A stretch of 14,178 nt of DNA, from NCBI GenBank assembly GCA_002412985.1, contig DHWC01000001.1:1-14178 (forward strand), given 5' to 3'. Made by a program: the position numbers and the translations under genes. Positions within the stretch are counted from its first letter, which is position 1. Every line of letters begins with the position of its first letter. Shown in pieces: positions 1 to 7,401 of the stretch. This DNA is from Methylocystaceae bacterium UBA5192. Its GTDB lineage: Bacteria; Pseudomonadota; Alphaproteobacteria; Rhizobiales; Beijerinckiaceae. Under the pieces are notes generated by a model. That model saw only the letters and a program-made list of their open reading frames with translations. It had not been told where the DNA came from and ran no database searches.

Positions 1-47
1 AGCTCCAGTTAGTTCACCATGACATTTCAGCAAGCCCTTCTAGGTAT

Positions 48-68
48 GACCTCAAGCTAATTGAGGTC
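48..68. repeat. Perfect inverted repeat downstream of the P-type ATPase gene
   Basis: GACCTCAA (48-55) and TTGAGGTC (61-68) are exact inverted copies around a five-base spacer. The element lies about 50 bases past the stop codon of the minus-strand ATPase gene. No T-run follows it on either strand, so it is not a clear intrinsic terminator. It could be a hairpin protecting an mRNA 3' end or a protein-binding operator. The symmetry is directly visible; the role is unknown. Confidence 0.35.
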
Positions 69-110
69 CGCCTCCAGAGATCAAACGCTGATTATTTCCC
101 TTTTATACGC

Positions 111-132
111 GGAAAAGTCCTCATGCTGAGGA
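111..132 (-). terminator. Possible weak intrinsic terminator overlapping the ATPase stop codon
   Basis: TCCTCA (118-123) and TGAGGA (127-132) form a six-base-pair stem with a three-base loop. Read on the minus strand, the stem contains the stop codon of the ATPase gene and is followed by ACTTTTCC, a short T4 tract. The stem is short and the T tract poor, so this is only a candidate 3' end. Confidence 0.3.
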
Positions 133-2631
133 TGAGAGCAATCTTCGCCAAATCGCCATCCAACTCCCCGCGATAAGCGCCACAGCGCAGCCAAAAATTA
201 GATCGACATACATCGGCGGGCGTCCAAATTTTAGTAATTGAGCAAAATCAGGAAGGTAGAGGCTCATCATCACAATGAGTGTCGCCACGCTAGCAATGAA
301 CCAGAAAATACTATTCTCTCGTGAAAAGATGGAGACTCCCTTAGGTAGAGCCGTTGAAATGGCCAAGACAAGATTGCCAAGGATCATGGTTGCAAAGGCA
401 AGTCCCCGCGCCTGATCTTCGGATGCGCCAGTTTGATATTCGATCACATAAACGCTCAAAATCGCCAGAAGCAGCACACATCCTTGTATGACGCCCAGCA
501 GGATCTCTCTCCCGCCAAATAAGGTTTCGTCCTTTTGTCGAGGCGGCCTAAGCATGGCGTCTTTTTCACCAGGCTCGCCCTCAAAAACGAGCGCGCAGGT
601 TGGATCGATCACGAGTTCCATCACGATAACATGCGCGGGGAAAAGTAACGGCGGCAGTCCCATGATAATTGGCAGCAAAACAAGGCCGGCGATTGGCACA
701 TGAATAGCCATGACATAAGTTAGGGCTTTGCGGAGATTGTTAAAAATACGCCGACCTAAGCTGACCCCAGAAATAATTGACGCAAAGCGATCATCAAGAA
801 GAATAATAGCTGCAGACTCTCGGGCGACATCCGTGCCGCGCGCTCCCATGGCAATGCCAATATGCGCGGCCGCTAGAGCCGGTCCGTCATTAACCCCATC
901 ACCGGTCATCGCGACGATATGACCCTTGGCCTTAAAAGCCTCGACGATTGACAGTTTCATTTCTGGCGTAATACGCGCGAAAACGCGAATATCACGTATC
1001 CGCTCTGGCAAAGTCTCTTTACCAATCAATTTAACCATCTCTCCGGTAAAAACTCCGGCCTGGGTATCAATCCCTGCTTGACGGGCGATCTCCAGCGCTG
1101 TCGCCGGGTAGTCGCCGGTAATCATAGCGACAGCGATGCCTGCTCGACGCGCAATGGCGACTGACTCCGCCGCCTCTGCGCGAATTGGATCCTCAAAAGC
1201 AAGTAGGCCTAAAAACTCAAATGGCAGTTCATCGACACTCTCAGGGCTTTCTTCAAGGCAAGCTGTATGCGCGACAGCCAAGATGCGCAGGCCGCGTTTC
1301 GCTACGTGATCAATTTGAAGCTTCAGCGCTTTCTTTTTCTCAAGCGGCAGGGCGCATAAATTGAAGATCGCCTCAGGCGCTCCCTTAGCGGCAAAATAGA
1401 AACCAGAAGATGATTTCCATTGTTGAATATAGGCTAGGCGGTTGGGACGGAGAGGATAAGTCTTTTCTGGCGCGCTTGAGAGCGTCAAGGCTAGACTTTG
1501 CGCCAGCAAATGGATAGCCCGGTCCATCGGATCGACAGGCTTAAGCGCGCTGGCGCGCAAAGCTATCAACACAAGAGGCTTGAGTTTATCAAAATTAGCC
1601 TCCGAGCGCTCCGTTAGTTTTATGAATTCCTGACCAAGCGAAAATTCAGTAATCGTCATGAGGTTTTGAGTTAGGGTGCCGGTTTTATCAACACAAAGCA
1701 TCGATATTGACCCAAAAGTCTCTGTTGCTGCAGAGCGTCTCACAAGCACATTGTGTTGCGCTAACCGCCAGGCGCCCAGAGCCAAAAAGATCGCCAGCAC
1801 CATTGGAAATTCTTCTGGCATTAAGCTAATCGCCAGCGTAATGCCAGAGATGGCGCCTTCAAACCAATCCTGGTGAAAGACGCCATAAGCGACCACAACA
1901 AGTAAAAGAAAGAAAAACGCTAGTAACCCAATTTTCCCAATCAAGATTTTAGTGGTTTTTTGAAGCGGCGAAAGTTCTGGATCAATGAGAGACAAAGCGC
2001 TGCCAATCCGGCCAATTGCAGAAATTTCGCCTGTACGCATTACCTGCGCTATGCCGCCTCCTTGGGTAACAAGCGCGCCACTGTAGAGATAAGGCGTGTC
2101 TTCGCCGCCGGGCTCGGGAAACTCTGCTGCATTATCAAGTTTAGTCGACATCTTTGTAACTGGAGCTGACTCTCCTGTTAGAAGACTTTCATCAACAATC
2201 AACGCATCACCCGTCAGAAGAATTGCATCTGCAGGAATGCGATCTCCCTCACTCACGAGGATTAGATCGCCCGGAACAAGCTCTTTTGTTGGCACGCGCT
2301 GTTGCAGACCGTCGCGGATACAATTTGAGACAGGCTCAGCCATTTTGCGCAAAGCCTGCAAGGCGCGCTCTGTTCTAAACTCTTGAAAGACGACAAGTGA
2401 AATAGTCGCCAAAGCGCCGAAAACCATAAAGAGGCCTTCGCCAAGATCTCCAACAAAAAGATAGAGCGCGGCCGCTACGAGCAGCAGCACAAACATTGGC
2501 TCCCGCAAAGTGCGCTGAATGATATCTAAAACGCTAAGCGCGGGCTGTTGGGGTAAGCTGTTTTCTCCGTAAGTTTTTAATCTTAATGTCGCCTCTTGTG
2601 AGCTCAGGCCGTTTAAATCGAGCGAGGTCAT
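121..2631 (-). CDS. Cation-transporting P-type ATPase (P2-like), ion specificity unclear
   Basis: This 836-residue inner-membrane pump has the full P-type ATPase order. An N-terminal cation-ATPase domain occupies about residues 1-45, followed by TM1-TM2 (about 45-85). The actuator has TGES (152-155), and TM3-TM4 carries PEEFP (272-276). The phosphorylation site is DKTGT with D315, the nucleotide-domain motif is KGAPE (416-420), and the hinge is GDGVND (577-582). About six C-terminal TM segments follow. No heavy-metal domain and no CPC motif are present, so it is not a copper pump; the layout resembles Ca2+/Mn2+ or Na+/K+-type (P2) pumps. The expected SERCA-type ion ligands are partly replaced: TM5 reads YVMAIH (H644) and TM6 reads ELVID (E672, D676). 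I therefore do not assign calcium. It is divergent from the cytochrome b561 gene. Its start at 2631 has only a weak upstream ribosome-binding site. Family is certain, substrate is not. Confidence 0.93.
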   Translation of the reverse strand: MTSLDLNGLSSQEATLRLKTYGENSLPQQPALSVLDIIQRTLREPMFVLLLVAAALYLFVGDLGEGLFMVFGALATISLVVFQEFRTERALQALRKMAEPVSNCIRDGLQQRVPTKELVPGDLILVSEGDRIPADAILLTGDALIVDESLLTGESAPVTKMSTKLDNAAEFPEPGGEDTPYLYSGALVTQGGGIAQVMRTGEISAIGRIGSALSLIDPELSPLQKTTKILIGKIGLLAFFFLLLVVVAYGVFHQDWFEGAISGITLAISLMPEEFPMVLAIFLALGAWRLAQHNVLVRRSAATETFGSISMLCVDKTGTLTQNLMTITEFSLGQEFIKLTERSEANFDKLKPLVLIALRASALKPVDPMDRAIHLLAQSLALTLSSAPEKTYPLRPNRLAYIQQWKSSSGFYFAAKGAPEAIFNLCALPLEKKKALKLQIDHVAKRGLRILAVAHTACLEESPESVDELPFEFLGLLAFEDPIRAEAAESVAIARRAGIAVAMITGDYPATALEIARQAGIDTQAGVFTGEMVKLIGKETLPERIRDIRVFARITPEMKLSIVEAFKAKGHIVAMTGDGVNDGPALAAAHIGIAMGARGTDVARESAAIILLDDRFASIISGVSLGRRIFNNLRKALTYVMAIHVPIAGLVLLPIIMGLPPLLFPAHVIVMELVIDPTCALVFEGEPGEKDAMLRPPRQKDETLFGGREILLGVIQGCVLLLAILSVYVIEYQTGASEDQARGLAFATMILGNLVLAISTALPKGVSIFSRENSIFWFIASVATLIVMMSLYLPDFAQLLKFGRPPMYVDLIFGCAVALIAGSWMAIWRRLLSSSA

Positions 2632-2675
2632 CTTTGAGCGGTCTCTTATTCTCTTAAAAGGATCAATGGATAGAC

Positions 2676-2699
2676 CTCAAAAAAACTTGAGAGCATCAA
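2676..2699. promoter_or_regulatory. Possible operator in the ATPase/b561 divergent region
   Basis: Two overlapping symmetric patterns occur here: CTCAA-N6-TTGAG (2676-2691), and TTGAGAGCATCAA (2687-2699). The second resembles an FNR/FixK site but is one base short of the normal 14-base spacing. It lies about 55-70 bases upstream of the ATPase start and about 200 bases upstream of the b561 start. The remaining bases of this 269-base gap are A/T-rich, and I see no convincing -35/-10 pair. The pattern is seen directly; a regulatory role is conjecture. Confidence 0.2.
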
Positions 2700-2900
2700 C
2701 TTCGGACAATCTAGATACTAACTCAAGGATTATAAAAGATCCCTGTCAACATAAAAATTAGTAAAGGCAATTAAGGCAAAAATGGACAAAATCTATCTTA
2801 ATCTCTACCAGGCCTGCTCTTATTTAACGCAGCCCATTCATATCCTATTCATGCTACGGATTGGATAGAGCAGAAAGCTAAAAAGAAAAAGAGCAACTTT

Positions 2901-3461
2901 ATGTCGGCAAGCTTTATAGTACAACGCTATACTCCCGCGAGCCAGATCATTCATTGGCTTTCGGCCCTTCTTATCTGCTTAGCATGGGGTCTTGGATTAT
3001 TTGGCGATGAGTTTCCCAAAGGAGCATTGAGAGAAACAGCCAATTTTATCCACATCTCTGCAGGAGAAATCATCGCCATTCTACTGATATTGCGTTTAAC
3101 TTTTAGATTTTTAACGCCACAACCCGCCAAAGAGCCAACTAAACTTTCCCCCTGGATGGCGTATGCAGGAACATTTATGCATCTCGTCCTCTATCTGCTT
3201 TTAGGCATAGTCATTATAGCTGGGGTTATGACGCAGTTTTCAGGCGGAAAAGCGCTTACTCTGCTTGGTCTTTATGAGATCTCTTCGCCCTGGGTAAAAG
3301 ATCGCGACTTTCGTCATTTTATAAAAGAAAGTCATGAACTATTTGCAAACAGCCTCATGGCGCTTGTCTTGCTCCATGCCATCGCTGCTTTATTTCATCA
3401 TTATATAATGCGGGATAATACCTTAAAGCGCATGCTTCCGCGGCTCTTTTACAAGAACTAG
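2901..3461 (+). CDS. Cytochrome b561 family protein (CybB-like)
   Basis: This 186-residue protein is a four-helix membrane di-heme cytochrome b of the bacterial b561 (CybB) family, which exchanges electrons with the quinone pool. Membrane segments lie at about 17-35, 48-70, 90-111 and 148-168. The N-terminus has the family pattern RYTPASQIIHW, with H18 in TM1. H51 (FIHISAGE), H94 in TM3 and H145 or H159 near TM4 are the candidate heme ligands. Length is typical of the family (about 175-190). The start is preceded by the purine-rich AAAAAGAG. It is divergent from the ATPase gene and sits upstream of the cbb3 operon, but a 392-base gap containing a promoter separates it from ccoN, so it is probably its own unit. 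The exact electron donor and acceptor cannot be read from the sequence. Confidence 0.88.
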   Translation: MSASFIVQRYTPASQIIHWLSALLICLAWGLGLFGDEFPKGALRETANFIHISAGEIIAILLILRLTFRFLTPQPAKEPTKLSPWMAYAGTFMHLVLYLLLGIVIIAGVMTQFSGGKALTLLGLYEISSPWVKDRDFRHFIKESHELFANSLMALVLLHAIAALFHHYIMRDNTLKRMLPRLFYKN

Positions 3462-3699
3462 GCGCTACGTATAATTAAGGCTTAGTGCTGCATTAATCAC
3501 GGCAAGCTGCACGCCTTTACTTCTCCCTTCGCGTTAGGACGACCTGCGACATAAGCGCCTGCAGTACGTAAAAGCGCGCCTCTCACATGGCGCATGAAAA
3601 CAATTTTTTTCTAAAACTCATTGGTTCAATTGGCCTTCAAAAGCCCATCCGCTCGCGCGTGTGGCAATTTCGCGCATTGAGCTCACTGCAGCCTATCAG

Positions 3700-3713
3700 T
3701 TGATATTGGTCAA
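3700..3713 (+). promoter_or_regulatory. FixK/FNR-type activator box upstream of ccoN
   Basis: TTGATATTGGTCAA fits the FNR/FixK consensus TTGAY-N4-RTCAA at every defined position. Its centre (3706.5) lies 41.5 bases upstream of 3748, the start site implied by the -10 element at 3736-3741. That is the class II geometry used by FNR/FixK activators. In alphaproteobacteria, fixNOQP/ccoNOQP operons are classic targets of FixK or FnrL, so induction under low oxygen is the expected control. Confidence 0.85.
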
Positions 3714-3735
3714 TCAAATAAGATTTTTTGCGCTG

Positions 3736-3741
3736 TACAAA
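3736..3741 (+). promoter_or_regulatory. Predicted -10 element of the ccoNOQPGHIS promoter
   Basis: TACAAA is a reasonable -10 hexamer. No good -35 hexamer is needed because the activator box replaces it. It places transcription start near 3748. Position is inferred from spacing to the FixK/FNR box. Confidence 0.55.
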
Positions 3742-3838
3742 TTAGGCGATGATTCCGACCTGGCTCATCGCTTAAGGCACATGTTTTTTAATCTAAAACG
3801 ATTTTTTGCACCTGCACGAACTCCTCGTGCTCCCGCCC

Positions 3839-3843
3839 AAGGA
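3839..3843 (+). promoter_or_regulatory. Ribosome-binding site deciding the ccoN start
   Basis: AAGGA lies ten bases before the ATG at 3854. This favours that ATG over an in-frame TTG at 3806, which has no such site. Confidence 0.6.
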
Positions 3844-3853
3844 TAAAAAGATT

Positions 3854-5509
3854 ATGGCGCGAACCGAACAAGTTTTAAAAAAGATGACTGTTAGCGAGAT
3901 GTCGCTCTCAGCAATTTTCATAGCGCTCGCCTTCGCAACGACATTTATCGCGATTAAGGCCTATACGCCTGTTTTTGCTTTTCACGCCGCTCTGTTCTCA
4001 CTTGGCTCCCTTACGGCTGTCTTTGCCATCGTCACACATTATCGTTCGCGCTCAAGCGAGCCAACGCCGCAGATGATTAATGGACGTCCCAACTATAATT
4101 ATGGCCCAATTAAATTTACCGCTATCGCCGCGCTCTTTTGGGGCATAGCCGGATTTCTTGTAGGCCTCTATCTTGCGCTTGAGCTTGCCTATCCACAATT
4201 CAATCTTGATTTGCCATGGATAAATTTTGGGCGTCTGCGCCCCCTACACACCTCTGCGGTCATCTTCGCTTTTGGCGGCAATGTATTATTAGCCTGTTCA
4301 TTCTATATTATGCAGCGCACATCACGCGCGCGCATGGCTGGCGTGATCGCTCCATGGTTTGTGGTTCTTGGCTATAATTTTTTTATACTCATCGCAGGCA
4401 CAGGCTATCTCCTAGGCGTGACGCGCGGTCATGAATATGCAGAGCCTGAATGGTACGCCATTCTTTGGCTCGTTATTGTTTGGGTTACCTATCTCCTTGT
4501 TTATCTCTTCACGCTGGCCAAACGCGCCGAACCTCATATTTATGTCGCGAATTGGTTCTTCCTTGCCTTCATTGTGACTGTCGCTGTCTTAGTTCTTGGC
4601 AATAATACGGAAATCCCGATATCAGTGTTTTCTTCGCAATCCGTCATTGTATGGGCGGGCGTCCAAGACGCAATGATCCAATGGTGGTATGCGCATAATG
4701 CCGTTGGATTTTTTCTGACCGCCGGATTTCTGGGCATAATGTATTACTTTATACCCAAACGCACTGGGCGGCCCATTTACTCTTATCGGCTTTCCATTGT
4801 GCATTTTTGGTCGCTAATCTTTCTTTATATTTGGGCTGGACCTCATCATCTTCATTACACCGCGCTTCCTGACTGGGCGCAGACATTAGGGATGATTTTT
4901 TCTGTTGTTTTATGGATGCCTTCCTGGGGAGGTATGATTAATGGCGTGATGACGCTCTCAGGCGCGTGGGACAAATTGCGCACTGATCCCGTATTACGCA
5001 TGCTCGTGGTGTCAGTGGCTTTCTACGGCATGTCGACTTTTGAAGGCCCGCTAATGTCTGTGAAAGCCGTCAACTCTCTGTCCCATTATACAGACTGGGG
5101 CATTGGGCATGTGCATTCCGGATCTCTTGGTTGGGTAGGCTTTGTCTCCTTTGGCGCGCTTTACTGTCTCATCCCATGGGTTTGGCGCCGACAGTTATAT
5201 TCACTCAAACTCGTTAATTGGCATTTCTGGATCTCGACCATTGGCATTGTTTTTTATATCTCCGCTATGTGGGTCGCAGGGATCATGCAAGGATTAATGT
5301 GGCGCGCCTATACGCCACAAGGATTTCTTGAATATTCATTTGTTGAAACAACAGAAGCCCTGCACCCTGAATATATCATTCGCGCAGCTGGCGGCGGCCT
5401 CTTTCTCATTGGCGCATTGATCATGGCCTACAATATTTATCGCACCATCGCCTCGCCAATGATTGATCTTGCGGATGATGTCGCCTTATCTGCATCGCCG
5501 GCTGAGTGA
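3854..5509 (+). CDS. ccoN: cbb3-type cytochrome c oxidase subunit I
   Basis: CcoN (FixN) is the catalytic heme-copper subunit that reduces O2 to water in the inner membrane and pumps protons. The chosen ATG gives 551 residues with about 14 TM segments; the N-terminal extension is usual for alphaproteobacterial forms. All metal ligands are visible. H132 (RPLHTSAV) and H421 bind low-spin heme b, and H419 (GHVHSG) binds heme b3. H281 (AHNAVGFF), H331 and H332 (GPHHLHY) bind CuB. Y325 lies six residues before H331, as expected for the Tyr-His cross-link of C-type oxidases. E397 in STFEGP matches the conserved glutamate near heme b3. It is first in a packed operon behind a FixK/FNR box, and ccoO starts 10 bases after its stop. 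The equivalence of ligands to the Pseudomonas stutzeri structure is from memory of the family. Confidence 0.98.
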   Translation: MARTEQVLKKMTVSEMSLSAIFIALAFATTFIAIKAYTPVFAFHAALFSLGSLTAVFAIVTHYRSRSSEPTPQMINGRPNYNYGPIKFTAIAALFWGIAGFLVGLYLALELAYPQFNLDLPWINFGRLRPLHTSAVIFAFGGNVLLACSFYIMQRTSRARMAGVIAPWFVVLGYNFFILIAGTGYLLGVTRGHEYAEPEWYAILWLVIVWVTYLLVYLFTLAKRAEPHIYVANWFFLAFIVTVAVLVLGNNTEIPISVFSSQSVIVWAGVQDAMIQWWYAHNAVGFFLTAGFLGIMYYFIPKRTGRPIYSYRLSIVHFWSLIFLYIWAGPHHLHYTALPDWAQTLGMIFSVVLWMPSWGGMINGVMTLSGAWDKLRTDPVLRMLVVSVAFYGMSTFEGPLMSVKAVNSLSHYTDWGIGHVHSGSLGWVGFVSFGALYCLIPWVWRRQLYSLKLVNWHFWISTIGIVFYISAMWVAGIMQGLMWRAYTPQGFLEYSFVETTEALHPEYIIRAAGGGLFLIGALIMAYNIYRTIASPMIDLADDVALSASPAE

Positions 5510-5519
5510 GAGGAAAATT

Positions 5520-6272
5520 ATGTCACAAAACGTAAACCACTCGCCAACTGGCGGCTTACAGAAATTAATGGAAACCAATTCCATTCTTCTTGTTGTAGCT
5601 ATTTTGATCCTTGTTTCAATTGGCGGCGTAGTCGAAATTGTGCCGCTCTTTTATCTCAAGAACACCATTGAAAAAGTTGAGGGTGTGCGTCCCTATAGCC
5701 CGCTCGAACTTGCTGGATATAACATCTATGTGCGTGAAGGCTGCTATACGTGTCATTCGCAAATGATCCGCCCGCTGAGAGATGAAGTTGAACGCTACGG
5801 TCATTATTCGCTTGCAGCTGAGAGCATGTATGACCATCCCCATCAATGGGGCTCAAAGCGCAACGGACCTGATCTCGCACGAGTTGGTGGTAAATACTCC
5901 AATGATTGGCAGCGCGACCACCTCCGTAACCCGCGTGCAATGGTCCCGACGTCCATTATGCCCGGCTACCCATTTCTAACAAAAACGCCCTTAAATGCGG
6001 AGCATATCACGGAACAAATGCGCACACTTCGGATCGTAGGCGTTCCTTACACTGATACGCAAATTGAAAATGCGCTCATAGATATTCAAGCTCAGGGAAA
6101 ACTCGATCATCCAGGTGCGCCCGCCCTAAGTCAGCGTTATCCTAACGCGATGATCAATGATGTCAGCGGCGAAAATGGCATAACTGAAGAAGACGCTTTG
6201 ATCGCCTATCTTCAGCATCTTGGCGTTTCAGTAGATTTTAAACTCTATGACGACAAAGCAAATATCCGGTGA
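5520..6272 (+). CDS. ccoO: cbb3-type cytochrome c oxidase subunit II, mono-heme cytochrome c
   Basis: CcoO (FixO) is the membrane-anchored mono-heme c subunit that passes electrons to CcoN. It has 250 residues from the ATG at 5520. GAGAGGA overlaps the ccoN stop and serves as its ribosome-binding site, which favours this ATG over an upstream in-frame ATG at 5463 inside ccoN. One TM segment (about 20-44) anchors a periplasmic domain. The heme c site is CYTCH (C75, C78, H79), and M147 in SIMPGY is the likely axial methionine. The segments REGCYTCHSQMIRP and WGSKRNGPDLARVGG are family signatures. Length is normal. It sits between ccoN and ccoQ with short gaps, as in other cco operons. Confidence 0.97.
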   Translation: MSQNVNHSPTGGLQKLMETNSILLVVAILILVSIGGVVEIVPLFYLKNTIEKVEGVRPYSPLELAGYNIYVREGCYTCHSQMIRPLRDEVERYGHYSLAAESMYDHPHQWGSKRNGPDLARVGGKYSNDWQRDHLRNPRAMVPTSIMPGYPFLTKTPLNAEHITEQMRTLRIVGVPYTDTQIENALIDIQAQGKLDHPGAPALSQRYPNAMINDVSGENGITEEDALIAYLQHLGVSVDFKLYDDKANIR

Positions 6273-6276
6273 TCTC

Positions 6277-6462
6277 ATGAATAATGACGTCACCCATCTG
6301 GTCTCTACCTATGAAAGCTGGCGCGCCTTTTCAGCCTCATGGGGACTGATTTTCTTTGGTCTAATTTTTTTATGCGTCATCGCTTATGTCTTTTGGCCAT
6401 CGCGTCAAAAAGGCTTTGAAGCTGACGCCCTGATACCGCTGCGGGAGGATGACGATGCCTGA
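6277..6462 (+). CDS. ccoQ: cbb3-type cytochrome c oxidase small subunit CcoQ (FixQ)
   Basis: This 61-residue single-span membrane subunit stabilises the cbb3 complex and binds no cofactor. The TM segment covers about residues 23-43 and is followed by FWPSRQKGFEADALIPLRED, the recognisable FixQ tail. I chose the ATG at 6277, four bases after the ccoO stop. An in-frame ATG at 6247 would start inside ccoO and add ten residues unlike the family. Its 3' end overlaps the ccoP start by eight bases. Confidence 0.93.
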   Translation: MNNDVTHLVSTYESWRAFSASWGLIFFGLIFLCVIAYVFWPSRQKGFEADALIPLREDDDA

Positions 6463-7345
6463 CAAAAAACACGAGAAATCAAAAGTCAGAATCGACGCGC
6501 ACAGCGGCGTGCCCACAACAGGGCATGAATGGGATGGCATTGAAGAGTTAAATACGCCCCTACCACGCTGGTGGGTCTGGACATTTTGGCTCACTGTCCT
6601 CTGGGCAATTGCCTATACAATTGTCTATCCCGCTTGGCCAACTCTATCAGGAGGCACCCACGGATTATTTGGATGGAATTCGCGTAACCAGCTGACGCAA
6701 GAAGTTACACAATTACAAGTCACACGTGCACCAATATTCGCAAAACTTAAAAACGCCTCTTTAGAAGAAATTGAAGCCAATCCTGATCTCCTATCAGCCG
6801 CGCGCATGGTGGGTGCCGCCGCCTTCGCCAATAATTGCGCCGCCTGTCACGGTGCTGGCGGCGCGGGCTCTAAGGGCTACGCCAACCTCAATGACGATGA
6901 TTGGATATGGGGCGGACATCTCAATGAAATTCGCGCAACAATTGAACATGGGGCGCGTTGGGAGACTGACAAAGCGACCCATAGCTCGTCGATGCCCGCT
7001 TTTGGCCGTGATGGCCTTCTCACCCCGGATCAAATATCAATCCTAGCCGATCACGTTCGGACATTTGCTGAATTGCCAGATACTGTGGCCCCAACAGCTG
7101 AAGGTCAAAAACTCTATGATGATAATTGCGCTGCCTGTCATGGTATAGAAGGCAAGGGCAATACAGAACTGGGGGCGCCTAATCTGACCGATGCAATATG
7201 GCTTTACGGTTCAGATAAACCAACAATTATTTCGCGTATTAAAAATGGCGGCGGTGGCGTCATGCCAGCCTGGAGCGAAAAATTGGATGAGATAACGATT
7301 AAAGCGTTGAGCATTTATGTGCATTCGCTCGGCGGGGGACAGTAA
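6455..7345 (+). CDS. ccoP: cbb3-type cytochrome c oxidase subunit III, di-heme cytochrome c
   Basis: CcoP (FixP) takes electrons from soluble cytochrome c and relays them to CcoO. It has 296 residues from the ATG at 6455, which lies six bases after GGGAGG (6443-6448). The ATG at 6449 touches that site directly and is less likely. An N-terminal GHEWDGIEELNTPLPRWW block, typical of CcoP, precedes one TM segment (about 40-60). Two cytochrome c domains follow: CAACH at C128/C131/H132 with M180 (SMPAFG), and CAACH at C225/C228/H229 with M270 (VMPAW). Length is normal for the family. The start overlaps the ccoQ end, indicating translational coupling. Confidence 0.97.
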   Translation: MPDKKHEKSKVRIDAHSGVPTTGHEWDGIEELNTPLPRWWVWTFWLTVLWAIAYTIVYPAWPTLSGGTHGLFGWNSRNQLTQEVTQLQVTRAPIFAKLKNASLEEIEANPDLLSAARMVGAAAFANNCAACHGAGGAGSKGYANLNDDDWIWGGHLNEIRATIEHGARWETDKATHSSSMPAFGRDGLLTPDQISILADHVRTFAELPDTVAPTAEGQKLYDDNCAACHGIEGKGNTELGAPNLTDAIWLYGSDKPTIISRIKNGGGGVMPAWSEKLDEITIKALSIYVHSLGGGQ

Positions 7346-7401
7346 TCCCCGGCAACGTCATAGAAAACGCTGAACAATCAATCTTGTTGGAACATTTGCC
7401 A

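Larger units (their letters stand above)
3462..3853 (+). other. Intergenic region with the cbb3 operon promoter and leader
   Basis: This 392-base stretch between the b561 gene and ccoN shows no convincing gene. Its first half holds only a weak inverted repeat, GCGCC-N8-GGCGC (3576-3593), with a T7 run at 3604-3610. That T-run is too far from the stem for a standard terminator. Its second half carries the FixK/FNR box, the -10 element and an inferred 106-base untranslated leader ending in the ccoN ribosome-binding site. Confidence 0.6.

Noticed and set aside
3576..3610. Inverted repeat GCGCC-N8-GGCGC with a later T7 as a terminator for the b561 gene
   Set aside because: The stem has only five pairs and the T-run starts ten bases after it, too far for an intrinsic terminator.
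3661..3846. A GTG-started 61-codon frame before ccoN
   Set aside because: It covers the FixK/FNR box and the -10 element, has no ribosome-binding site and ends just before the ccoN start. It is promoter and leader sequence.
3806..3853. Upstream in-frame TTG as the ccoN start
   Set aside because: No ribosome-binding site precedes it, whereas AAGGA is well placed before the ATG at 3854.
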